Shown piece by piece: positions 9,661 to 17,420 of a DNA stretch of 17,430 bases. The notes below the pieces were generated by a model. The model searched no databases, was not told where the DNA came from, and saw only the letters and a list, made by a program, of their open reading frames with translations. A program made the translations under genes and the position numbers. Origin of the DNA: a bacterium (GTDB taxonomy: Bacteria > Patescibacteria > JAEDAM01 > Absconditabacterales > Absconditicoccaceae); the NCBI GenBank assembly GCA_030528665.1, contig JAUMYK010000023.1, positions 1 to 17,430 of the forward strand. Reading direction: 5' to 3'. Within the stretch, counting starts at the first letter, position 1. The number at the start of each line of letters is the position of its first letter.

Positions 9661-9867
9661 TTATTCACTTTTTTGCTTTTGTTCGGTTTTTGCAATATTA
9701 AGCATCAGTTTTCTGATGATCATATCTGCAAAAAGTATTGCTCCATCTCTTACTGCAATGGTTTCGGAACTATGAGCTTTTTTCTGATCAAGCAATAAGG
9801 CATTTTTCGTGGACTTCATACTGTTGATCATTGCCGATAAGATATTGAGAGGTAGTCCCTCAATCAT
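9661..9867 (-). CDS. Small helical protein between portal and scaffold, unknown
   Basis: I chose the ATG at 9867, giving 68 residues to TAA at 9661-9663; it starts 10 bases after the portal stop. The frame is open further upstream, with another ATG at 10005 (114 residues), but that extension lies wholly inside the portal gene in another frame. Its codons there are unusually rich in C and G at the third base, as expected of a shadow frame. The protein is helical with many Met and Ile (for example MIIRKLMLNIAKTEQK) and a Lys/Glu tail. No family is recognised. A head-assembly role is only suggested by its neighbours. Confidence 0.55.
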   Translation of the reverse strand: MIEGLPLNILSAMINSMKSTKNALLLDQKKAHSSETIAVRDGAILFADMIIRKLMLNIAKTEQKQKSE

Positions 9868-9877
9868 CTTAATTTCG

Positions 9878-11791
9878 CTATTGCTGAGGCACTTTTCAAA
9901 GGATATTCTCGCTTCCTCTAGGTAGCGGTAGCTTTGGAGCTCCTGCTCAAGGAGTTGCACTTTCTGCAAGAGTTCATGGTAATCACGGTTGCTGAGTAGT
10001 TTCATTTCAATTATTCATAAGATCTAAATTTTCTCCTCCATCAAAGGAGCTTACTGCCTTTATGATTTCGGCTTGTTTCTCTCTCAAGTGATCTTGAGAG
10101 GTCTTGAGATTGATGTTTTCAGGGTCTATATCGTAGACCATATCTATTCTTTTGTTGAGTTCTTCAATGTTGATAAGGCTTAGATCCCCTCAAAGTTGAA
10201 TCAATTGCAGCTTTGCATTGATATATTTTTGGAGGTCTTCCTTTTCTAGAGACTTGAGAATGTTCGGAGTTGATGGTGTGGTGATATGCACTTTCAGCTC
10301 ACTTAGCCCCTCAAAAACATTGTCATCCAGATAAAAGAAATCTTCAGTTCATAAAGCATCTTCTATGCCTGAAATGGACTCTCCGTCCCTTTTCAGCTTT
10401 TTATCTTTGATTTTAATCTCCTTTTTGGTTATGGTCTCATTCTGATTCTCGTCTATGACGATCTGGGTTTCTAGGTAAGGAGCAAATTGAAGGATATTAG
10501 AGAGCGAGAGAGAAAAAGCCCTATCAAGACCAAAGTCTCTTGATTCCGCAACGGTCTTGAGTCTGTTGTTTTGTTCTTCTTTCATAATTCCAGCTTCAAA
10601 AGCCGTCTTAGCTGGGGAAGTATAAGGAGCTTTTTGATTAAGTCCAGTAGCCTGTATCCCATAATCCTCCAAAATTCTGAGCATCTCTATTAACTGTCCA
10701 ATGTTGATATTGGGAATAAACGGTACAACGTCACTAGCACTCCCTTCAGTCATATTCACGATATTGATTTCTCCACTCTCGATATAAATATCATCTACTT
10801 CCGTTCCAGCCCCAGCAAAAAGCACTCCTCAGGAATTGAGCCAAGCCCCATTCACGCTTGCATTGAGGAAGTTGTAGATCAATCCCTTACAGACTGCAAA
10901 TCTCTGAGGAATGCCTTCACCATAGAGTGAGTCAGGGACTTCATAATGTTGAATCGGAGTGAATGGACACTCTCCATGAAGAGCCTGATAGTATCCATCG
11001 TAAATCAGCCATTTTTCGTTGGCTACAATGCAGTATTCCGCAGTAATTACATTGAAATAGTGCCAAAGTCTGACAATTGTTACATTGTTTTTCTCCTCGT
11101 CCTCAGTTGTTCCTACAGACTCTAGATATTTGTAATTTTTCATCGGTTTTTCATCCTTAAAAAACCTTGCTTTGAATTGCTGTACTGGGATTCTTTCCTC
11201 ATAGATGCAATCGATGACATCATCAATACTTTTCGCTCACTCGTCAAACCACACATCTTTCACATCTACCTCCTTAGGACAGAAAGTGTAATAGTGCCTT
11301 TGCTTTGGCTTGTTTTTTGTTAATGGGTCTCTGTCCTTCACTTCTGGTGGGAGATTTTTTACTTTTGTGGTGATTGTAGAAGCAAGAATGACTGTTCCTC
11401 TCCAGGCTTTATTTCTATCTGCATTAGTTTTGATCTTGCTGATGGTTCTTTCTGTGGTTATATAATGCTGAAGTGTTGCTTTTGCGAGCTCTAGCTTGAT
11501 CCCATCTACTTTCCCATCTGCGCCGACTGCAATGGGTAGTCCTGATGGAAGTGTTCCGATATAGGTTTCAATCAGGATTTTTTCCCAGGGTATGTCTGGG
11601 TCTATAATTCCATTATATTTTGAGCGAGACTTTTTCTTTTTGATCTCATCCGCTTTATCTCGGATAGTTTCTCGCTCTTTTCTGGCAATATCCATCTCAT
11701 CTTTTCTTTTCACTATAGCTTTGACTTTGGCGATTTCATCTTCCGTCATACCTGCATGTTGGTTTAGTTTAATTTCTTCGGTTAGAGTCAT
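9878..11791 (-). CDS. Portal protein
   Basis: A 637-residue protein from ATG at 11791 to TAG at 9878-9880, with nine in-frame TGA-Gly codons. A TAA at 11804-11806 limits the start. It follows TerL, overlapping its end by 10 bases, and precedes the scaffold and coat genes, which is the portal position. Portal-like features are the mixed alpha/beta wing region, the segment HYEVPDSLYGEGIPQRF typical of the pre-stem region, and the helix LNASVNGAWLNSGG. Long helices follow, such as SPAKTAFEAGIMKEEQNNRL (crown/stem). The last 45 residues are Pro/Gly/Ala-rich (QQPGLPGTLAES and on), a probable flexible tail, with five of the nine TGA codons clustered around it. The length is near that of P22 portal (725). 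Confidence 0.85.
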
Positions 11792-13341
11792 GGTAATCGT
11801 TGATTACGAGATAAATGTTTTTTTACTATCTTTTCCCCTGTGATAGGGTTGATAATATACTTGTCTAAAATCTGATTTTTGTTTTCTTTCTTTGGCGGTC
11901 TATCGGTTTCTCGGAAGGTAAGGGCTAAGGCATCAGGTCTGTCTGGACTCTTTCCCATCAGCTTCTTCATCTCTAGCTTTGGCATAATCTGAATTTGTCC
12001 TCTCTGATTCCTTTTGAATTTGATTTTGAACAAATCCTCTCGTTCCTGCTCAGTCCCTATAATCTGAAATCAGAGTTTTACCGCTTCTTTCATTCTCCAG
12101 TAACACTCAGCTCTTTTATTGGCGAATCTATCAGGATCATCAGCTTTATCTCCATTATTGCATCATTTCGCCTTATATCCTACATAAGCAAGCTCCGTCC
12201 CTACATTAGCACCCACTCAAAAGTTATCATAGAAGGTTTTTTTGTCTGTGATTCTCGGATACTTTGTGATGAGTATAAGGGTTTTTTGAGCAATAGTTTT
12301 TTCGTTGCTCCTTACTTCTTCGGCTAATACTCAGCCGATATAGCTATCTCTCCCCACCCATATTGACTTATCTTTCCCCTCGCCTCAGGCGTCAATACCG
12401 AGCGTATGTGGAATAAAAGAGCTTTCTTGGATGAATTTTATCTCCCCACGATCAAAGAGTGGCATATATCCCTTGTCGTCCATCTCTCCTATTCTTGGGA
12501 ACTCTCCAAGCACTCTGACCCTGTATTCATCGCTATCCTCTCAGAACTTAGCAATGATAGAGTCTACAAATTTCTTGCTTACAATTGGACTTTCTTCCGA
12601 ATTGAAATGCAGGCAGTGGAATAAATCTGATAACCTCGTATGACTGTCGTAAAAATATCATTCTGTCCTCGTAGGGTTAGAGATTATTAGAAAGAGGGTA
12701 TTCTCATTCGTAAGAGCTGATTCCGAAGTTGTAAAGACTTCTTCTGCGACTCCGCTCGCCTCATCTGCTACGATCATTAAATCATCAGCGTGAAGACCTG
12801 CCAGAGCTTCAGGATTTTCTTTTTTTCCTGTTCTTGCTCTTGCGAACCAAGTCTCATCATAACCTGCAACCCTGATATATTCGCTTGTTCGCTCATAGAG
12901 TTTTTTTATATCTTCAGGTAATCTATTGATCCGCAGACTGAGTTCTTTTCGGAGTACATCGTTCATTTGTGAACTGGTTGGAGCAGTGCACCCTACAATA
13001 GACTGAAAATAACAAAACAAAAACCAAAGAATAACAATCGCAAAGATAGAAGATTTCCCCACCCCGTGTCCTGAACGGATAGAGATTTTTTTTATATCTC
13101 CGTTGATTGCACGATTGATTGCGAGACAAACCTCATATTGATGCCGTGTGATATGCTTGCCCTTCACAAACGGCTCAAACATAGTTAATCTCATTGGCTG
13201 ATACTCTCCAGTTTTTCTACACTCTTCTAAGAGAGACTGATACTCAGGCAATACCCTTTGAGGAATTAACCCAAACATATCTTCTATCCACAGGAGAATA
13301 TCTTTTTGGTAGCTTTGATAGAGCTGTAAATCTGTTGTCAT
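11782..13341 (-). CDS. terL: Terminase large subunit (ATPase-nuclease)
   Basis: A 519-residue DNA-packaging motor from ATG at 13341 to TAA at 11782-11784, with eight TGA-Gly codons, all in the C-terminal 292 residues. Walker A is SGHGVGKSS (90-98). Walker B is LMIVADEAS with Asp193 and catalytic Glu194. ISNPTR (220-225) is the coupling motif. The RNase H-like nuclease has LGIDAGG with Asp317, FYDNFGVG with Asp372, and PDALAL with Asp470, the three metal-binding acids. All expected catalytic residues are present, so the enzyme looks intact. The standard code would cut it at residue 228, just after the ATPase half. It overlaps the portal start by 10 bases; a 162-base repeat-containing gap separates it from TerS. 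Confidence 0.95.
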
Positions 13342-13503
13342 TTGTAAGAGATTAGAATTTAAGACTGATAACTTTCCAAGAATTGCACAATCGGAGAGGT
13401 GGGTTTATGGCATTTTTACCGTGTTTTTATCACTGTTGGCTATGTGTTTTTATACTTGAGAATTGTGATTATTCAAGAAACCGCATCTCTTGATAAAAAC
13501 TAC
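13342..13503. other. TerS-TerL intergenic region with repeats (candidate packaging or regulatory site)
   Basis: No coding potential is seen in 162 bases, a large gap in this compact operon. It has two 10-bp direct repeats GTGTTTTTAT at 13421-13430 and 13444-13453, an inverted partial copy (ATAAAAAC) at 13493-13500, and a stem-loop 13473-13493 with an 8-bp stem. Other TTGA/TCAA motifs around 13455 offer alternative pairings. Phage cos or pac sites often lie in or near the terminase genes, so a TerS recognition site is a reasonable guess. Confidence 0.4.
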
Positions 13504-14211
13504 TTATTTTTCATCTTTCTTTTTCTCTCAATTCTCCCTTTCTTCTTTGGCTTTTCTTGCGATTTCTGTTAGACTTAAGCTTCCGCTATGTTCTACTTCT
13601 GATTTATCCTTGTATCAAAGGCAGTTCTTACCGAAGAATATCGCAAATTGTCCGTTGAAGATGCCAGCCATAGAGTTCTCCAACCGTATTGCATGTTGAA
13701 TTTCTTTGGCTACCTTACATGCTTCAGCAAACTCTGGGTATTCCTTAGTTCGCTTATTTCTCGTATCCTCTGTAATGAGTATTTCAGCATTCCACCTCTG
13801 AAAAGTTGGGAACTTTGTAGCTAAAATCTTTGTAAACTCGGACTTCAAGCCTCAATGCTCGTATCATTCAGGGGTAGTGAATACTTCTCAATCTTTTTTT
13901 GGTTGAAAGTATTGCCTATCTACTGCTATCTCGTTCTTTGCTTGCTCAAAAAAATCTACAATAGAAGCACAAAATTCTGGTCTATATTTCGTTTTGACTC
14001 AGCATCTACAATAGCCTCTTGCTCGCTCTGGGAGGTTATGAGGTCTTTTGGGTTTGTTGCATCTTGGACAGCTGATAACTTCGCCCTCCTGTTTGAGTAT
14101 GAGAGTTGTGATTTTTTTCTGAGTTCTTTCTTTACTGGATTTTCTTTCCTTGGTCTCTCGTGAGCGAGAGGATTTACTCCTAGGAGTTCTCTTTAGTTCC
14201 GCTCTCCTCAT
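13504..14211 (-). CDS. terS: Terminase small subunit with N-terminal zinc-binding motif
   Basis: A 235-residue protein from ATG at 14211 to TAA at 13504-13506, with six TGA-Gly codons. Residues 1-40 are very basic (Arg/Lys/Ser). Then CPRC (48-51) and CRC (68-70) form a likely zinc knuckle. The C-terminal half has the terminase-small-subunit layout: a helical DNA-binding region, EYPEFAEACKVAKEIQHAIR, then NGQFAIFFGKN, and YKDKSEVEHSG followed by a charged tail. The 'Y/W-K-D-K-x-E-x-x-x-S-G' end is common in phage TerS proteins. It would recognise the packaging site and regulate TerL, encoded next. The zinc motif is an unusual addition. It overlaps the preceding small gene by 32 bases. Confidence 0.8.
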
Positions 14212-14401
14212 TTTTCTTTCAGTAAGTATAAATCTTTTCGACCTTTCATTTTCTTTTTCTCCACAAATGGATGAGGGTCATATTTCTTGCGATCTTCTCT
14301 CCGCATTCTCTACAGTATTTGGATGGTCATTGCCTTCCTGTTATTTCCTTGAGGCAGACTATACAATAATTTCTCTCTTGGAGATATTTTCTTTTTAACA
14401 T
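14180..14401 (-). CDS. Small zinc-ribbon protein
   Basis: A 73-residue protein from ATG at 14401 to TAG at 14180-14182, with three TGA-Gly codons (residues 25, 52 and 61), so it is invisible with the standard code. Cys13-x2-Cys16 (NYCIVCLKEI) and Cys30-x2-Cys33 (KYCRECGEKI) are 13 residues apart, a typical zinc ribbon/HNH-adjacent pattern like those found on phage recombination and endonuclease proteins. The C-terminus is basic, suggesting nucleic-acid binding. No HNH residues follow. It lies directly before TerS and overlaps its start; a role in packaging or recombination is a guess from position. Confidence 0.75.
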
Positions 14402-14438
14402 TTATGGTAAAAATAATAAAATTCCTGATACATAACGA

Positions 14439-14624
14439 CTAATCCGCTCATAGATCCAACACTGCTCCAAACTTTTCTCCCTCCTTGTCTATGAAGCTTG
14501 CCACGATCTTTCCTTTTTCTATAGAGAAAGTGATTTTTTGTAAAGCGTTTTTATCTGTAAATTGAGTATATCTTTTTTGGTCATGGTAGATCAAAAACAA
14601 AATAAATCTGACTATTGCAACCAT
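14439..14624 (-). CDS. Small protein of unknown function
   Basis: A 61-residue protein from ATG at 14624 to TAG at 14439-14441, with one TGA-Gly near the end (residue 59). Its ATG lies inside the end of the upstream gene (13-base overlap), a coupled arrangement. After a hydrophobic N-terminal stretch (MVAIVRFILFLIYHD) the sequence looks like a small beta-rich domain: YTQFTDKNALQKITFSIEKG, then KIVASFIDKEGEKFGAVLDL. No family is recognised. The N-terminal segment could be a short membrane anchor or just a buried strand. Confidence 0.6.
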
Positions 14625-14830
14625 TCTACCATCCTCTCCAGCCTCTCTATATCTTTTCTTAGGGTTTTGATCCCCCTATTTGCCCTTCTTAGGGCGTCTT
14701 CTGAGGCGGATTGGAAACTGCCAAATCTTGCATTGTATTGATACATAGCTTTATCTCTTTGTAGATACCAGATTTGCTCGTATTTGTTGTCTATCCGTTC
14801 CTCTAAGAGGTCGATGATTCGTTGTTTCAT
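14612..14830 (-). CDS. Small coiled-coil protein, unknown
   Basis: A 72-residue protein from ATG at 14830 to TAG at 14612-14614. It is almost entirely helical and charged, with heptad spacing in RIIDLLEERIDNKYEQIWYL and in the C-terminal half, LRKDIERLERMVEWLQ. There is no TGA codon in frame. The ATG overlaps the end of the preceding gene by 28 bases and its own end overlaps the next start, so it belongs to a chain of coupled small genes. Two helices suggest an antiparallel hairpin or dimer. Function unknown. Confidence 0.7.
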   Translation of the reverse strand: MKQRIIDLLEERIDNKYEQIWYLQRDKAMYQYNARFGSFQSASEDALRRANRGIKTLRKDIERLERMVEWLQ

Positions 14831-15126
14831 TTTGGAATTTTTGTGGATAAATTCAGTTTTAATTCTTTCTCTATTTCTTTCTTACAGGAGTTACATAATG
14901 ACGCATAATAATCATCTTGTCCGTTGTATACTATGACTCCTGTATTGTCATATTTGTCACAGATAAAACAATCTATTGCTTCCTTCTGATTGTATACTAT
15001 AACCTCTTTAGGGTTTTTCTTTATTCGTTGTTTAACTACTTCTTTTCTTTCGTTCATTGTAATTTCTGAGAAATATAAAATAAATCTGATTCTATCCTCC
15101 ATACCTCTAGGAGGTTTTGGATACAT
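14803..15126 (-). CDS. Small protein with two CxxC pairs
   Basis: A 107-residue protein from ATG at 15126 to TAG at 14803-14805, with one TGA-Gly at residue 100. I preferred this ATG over an in-frame TTG at 15177 because the extension lies inside the preceding membrane-protein gene; the ATG choice leaves a 20-base overlap. Cys53-x2-Cys56 (DCFICDKYD) and Cys78-x2-Cys81 (SLCNSCKKEI) would bind one zinc ion, with a beta hairpin (VIVYNGQDDYYAS) between them. The N-terminal half is basic and helical. It is probably a nucleic-acid-binding or assembly factor; no named family. Confidence 0.7.
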
Positions 15127-15553
15127 TCTGCTGTTTTCCTTTTTTGAAGAGGTATTTTGCTGATTGAATAAATCCAATCAACCCCAGCATTGAATATACG
15201 AGAGCTACCATCGATATAATCCTCATAGCCCATCCGCTGAATGCCAAAGACAACAGGAGTAGGAATCAGGAGATAACAACATATAACATTGAATCCGTGA
15301 TCTTGATCTTTTGTGTCATTGCCTCTCTCTCATCTGCAAGCAGAGCATGTAACCTCATCAGTTCGTTAATGGTAAAGTCTACATCCTCCTTTCTCATTTT
15401 TAGCTGATCCTTCAGTGCTTTTCGGAGGTGGTGGTTCTCCATCCAGAGGTCTCAGCATTCTAAATACAGCTCATCTAGTTTGCCATTTACAGTTTGAGGA
15501 GCTAAATGCTTCTTTGGGAGTTTCTTTATGTTCTTTCGTCTTTGTGCTTTCAT
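15107..15553 (-). CDS. Coiled-coil protein with two C-terminal membrane helices
   Basis: A 148-residue protein from ATG at 15553 to TAG at 15107-15109, visible only with TGA as Gly (residues 34 and 96). Residues 1-20 are basic. Residues 24-85 are a long charged helix or coiled coil (KLDELYLEC to REAMTQKIK). Two hydrophobic helices follow, about 89-107 and 111-130, separated by a short Gly-Trp turn, and a basic tail closes the protein. The layout predicts a membrane hairpin with a large cytoplasmic coil. It could be a holin, a superinfection-exclusion factor, or a membrane tether for replication or packaging. The long soluble N-terminus is unusual for a holin, so I leave the function open. Confidence 0.75.
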
Positions 15554-15577
15554 CTGTTGAGTGATAAAAAAATAAAA

Positions 15578-15994
15578 TTATAGTCCTTTCTGTGCTTTTA
15601 ATTCCTTTACGAGCTGGGTGTAGTGATCAATCTGCTCTTGTAGCAATGATGTAGCGATTTTGACGATTTGCTTGTCATTGATCATCTGATCGACGAGCAA
15701 TTCCCCATACTTCCTTTGCATTCGCCTTGTGTAGATGATGTAGTTACCATGTAGTATCACATTACATCTCACGCAACCAGCGTGGCAGTTCTTTTCATCT
15801 CGGCGGTATTTGAGGATTGATCTTTTGATAAAGTGCATATTCTGAGCCTGTTTTCGGTGCATCACTTTTCCACAGAGCGGACAGGTTATATTTCAGTGCT
15901 GGTCTGACTCTACTAATCTAATATATTTAGAAAAAACTACATCCAATTTCTGAACGAGTTTTTTTCTGCTTGGTCAGGTTTCTTTTTTTTTCAT
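15578..15994 (-). CDS. ninG: NinG/Rap-family recombination protein
   Basis: A 138-residue protein from ATG at 15994 to TAA at 15578-15580, with two TGA-Gly codons (residues 7 and 34). It matches the NinG pattern throughout: a basic N-terminus, LDVVFSKYIRL, a zinc pair CPLC (38-41), AQNMHFIKR with His54, RRDEKNCHAGCVRCN with Cys74 and Cys77, then LHGNYIIYTRRMQRKYG. In lambda, NinG (Rap/Orf) acts in phage recombination, Rap as a structure-specific nuclease on branched DNA such as D-loops. It is the first gene of the leftward operon, after a leader hairpin. The standard code would leave only a later internal start. Confidence 0.9.
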
Positions 15995-16002
15995 AATCGA
16001 AA

Positions 16003-16030
16003 AATTCCGCAAGATAAAAACTTACGGAAT
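16003..16030 (-). promoter_or_regulatory. Leader hairpin with U-tract before ninG
   Basis: On the - strand, ATTCCG (16030-16025) pairs with CGGAAT (16009-16004), extended by 3 more pairs across one mismatch, with a 7-base loop and then a run of T ending just before the ATG at 15994. It looks like a terminator or attenuator inside the leader, so the operon may be regulated by antitermination. Confidence 0.5.
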
Positions 16031-16053
16031 AAGAACCTCCTCAAAGAGTTTTT

Positions 16054-16098
16054 CTTTATACAGTACCAGAATTGTATCGTTTTTTGCTCAAAATACAA
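16054..16098 (-). promoter_or_regulatory. Leftward promoter of the ninG-late operon
   Basis: Read on the - strand: TTGTAT (16098-16093), a 16-bp spacer, TACAAT (16076-16071), 6 bp, then the 11-mer ACTGTATAAAG (16064-16054). The same order and spacing occur at the rightward promoter, so the 11-mer may be an operator or a conserved start-site element. It would drive everything down to 1842, since no comparable promoter is seen later. Confidence 0.6.
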
Positions 16099-16135
16099 GC
16101 AGAAAGCAAGAAAAAATAGAAAAAGCCTCTATTTT

Positions 16136-16180
16136 TTGACTTTTTCCTTTTTTAGGGTATAATATCAAGACTGTATAAAG
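16136..16180 (+). promoter_or_regulatory. Rightward promoter of the integrase gene
   Basis: TTGACT (16136-16141), a 16-bp spacer, TATAAT (16158-16163), 6 bp, then ACTGTATAAAG (16170-16180). The -10 box is a consensus match. The 11-mer is identical to the one at the leftward promoter, at the same distance, in mirrored orientation. Confidence 0.7.
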
Positions 16181-16220
16181 AAGATAGGGCTTATTCCGCC
16201 TTTTTTATCTTCTTTTTTTT
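16178..16220 (+). promoter_or_regulatory. Leader hairpin with U-tract before the integrase
   Basis: A perfect 9-bp stem (16178-16186 with 16206-16214), with an inner GGC/GCC, is followed by eight T (16213-16220, partly shared with the stem). AGGA and the ATG at 16227 come right after. It looks like an intrinsic terminator placed before the start codon, and would make integrase expression depend on readthrough. Confidence 0.55.
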
Positions 16221-16226
16221 AGGAAA

Positions 16227-17249
16227 ATGAAAATCACAAACGAACTCCTAGAGCAATTTTATGACTACTACAGGAACAAGAACTTTCAGCCTGACACGAT
16301 TGTCAATTACAAAAGGGATATATCCCTGTTTTTAGAGCTTTTTTATAGCCACGGATTGAGCGAGGTTGAGGAGATCACGCTGCCACTCATAGAGGAATGG
16401 AGGACACAGCTTAGGAATACCCCAACGCCTAAAAAATCAATCCACTATGGTGTTAAGCCGTATCTCTCAGAAGCAACTATACAAGGAAAAATACAAGCGG
16501 TCAAAAAATTCCTAGAGTATGTAAATGAGTCCTATAATATAGGAATGAATTGTCAAAAAATAAAGGTGCCTAAAGTCCGCTATATCTCGCACGACTATTT
16601 CGAGGAGGGAGAGGTTGAGAATATCGTAGATATTGTCAGAAAAACGGAGAAAAATCTGATCAACCGTGTCAGGAGCGAACTCCTTGTTGTACTAGGCTTT
16701 ACTACTGGGATGAGAGTGTCAGAAATGTTGAGTCTGAAGGTCAGAGAAGTCTTAAACGGAGAGATTTGCGTATTGGGGAAAGGGCAAAAGGAAAGGTATA
16801 TCAGTTTTTTGCCTTATTGTCAGGCACTACTAAGAGATTATCTCTCAATCAGACAAGAACCCTTACCTCGAGCTGGAGGTAAAGTAGGAATAAATAAAGC
16901 AGATGATGACTATGTATTTATCTCCCATAGACTCGATACTTTCGGAAAACCTATCACACCGCAGACCGTTTGTGCATTGAATAAAAAATATGCAGTAAAC
17001 TTGGAAAAACTCCACCATCTCGGCAAAAAGTATACTACACATACACTAAGGGTATCCTTTGCTACTTATCTAATGGAGAAAGGAGTAAACCTGAGAGAAA
17101 TACAGGTAATGCTAGGGCATAGCGACATTCAGACCACACAAGGGTATTTGAGGCTCAAAAATACTAAACTGAGGGAAACACAAAAGGCTACTTTCTGAGA
17201 TTTTGGGACAAAAATAGGTCTTAAAGGAGATATAGAAGCTAGTACTTAA
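16227..17249 (+). CDS. int: Tyrosine-type site-specific integrase
   Basis: A 340-residue phage integrase/XerC-D-like recombinase from ATG at 16227, with AGGA upstream, to TAA at 17247-17249. The N-terminal core-binding domain is about 1-110 (a SAM-like helical fold: LLEQFYDYYRNKNFQPDTI). The catalytic domain is about 118-315: TGMRVSE with Arg163, GKGQKER with Lys185, HTLR with His272 and Arg275, LGHSD with His298, and QGYLRL with nucleophile Tyr307. All catalytic residues are present. The only in-frame TGA (17196) comes 16 residues after the Tyr; the standard code would give 323 residues, so this gene is nearly code-independent. It stands between the divergent promoters and the tRNA att site, the classical int-att arrangement. 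Confidence 0.95.
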
Positions 17250-17268
17250 CTAGCTTTTATTTTTTCTT
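17236..17268 (+). terminator. Integrase terminator
   Basis: A perfect 8-bp stem (17236-17243 with 17249-17256), with a 5-base loop that includes most of the stop codon, is followed by a T-rich run. It ends int mRNA and insulates it from the promoter at 17278. Confidence 0.85.
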
Positions 17269-17277
17269 AAAAATAGC

Positions 17278-17305
17278 TTGATTTTTTACGCCATTCGGAT
17301 ATAAT
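17278..17305 (+). promoter_or_regulatory. Promoter-like sequence reading into the att/tRNA region
   Basis: TTGATT (17278-17283), a 16-bp spacer, TATAAT (17300-17305). It is immediately downstream of the int terminator and points at the partial tRNA, with no ORF in between. A transcript of roughly 110 nt would reach the tRNA 3' end. Confidence 0.55.
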
Positions 17306-17319
17306 ACTAGTGTTATGTT

Positions 17320-17342
17320 AATCAAGTCATTAAGACTTGGTT
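17320..17342. repeat. Inverted repeat beside the att site
   Basis: AATCAAGTC (17320-17328) and GACTTGGTT (17334-17342) pair over 9 bp with one G-U, around a 5-base spacer. It may be an integrase arm-type binding site or an RNA hairpin of the transcript from 17278. Confidence 0.45.
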
Positions 17343-17380
17343 AGCAGTATGGAGAAAGGATTTGAAAAAAGCCTACCTAC

Positions 17381-17420
17381 CTTAAGGATAAGGTCGTGGG
17401 TTCGAATCCCACCCCTCCCA
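17381..17420 (+). other. 3' half of a tRNA gene, probably tRNA-Lys(CUU); likely att core
   Basis: The T arm is perfect (GTGGG at 17396-17400, TTCGAAT loop, CCCAC at 17408-17412). It is followed by CCCTCCC (acceptor 3' strand) and discriminator A, with no encoded CCA. Before it come AGGTC (a standard variable loop) and GGATA (3' anticodon strand). Bases CTT at 17381-17383 then fall at anticodon positions 34-36, which suggests Lys. The matching 5' acceptor GGGAGGG and a D arm are absent upstream, so the gene is only a 3' half. The break at the anticodon is typical of phage att cores. Identity as Lys is less certain than identity as a tRNA fragment. Confidence 0.75.

Noticed and set aside
11995..12327. 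A + strand ORF of 110 residues inside the TerL region
   Set aside because: The region encodes the TerL nuclease domain on the - strand, including Asp317 and Asp372 nearby; the + frame has no recognisable features.
13855..14398. Two hydrophobic + strand ORFs antisense to TerS and the zinc-ribbon gene
   Set aside because: Their Phe/Leu/Ser richness comes from the antisense of Lys/Glu-rich genes; both - strand genes have motif support.
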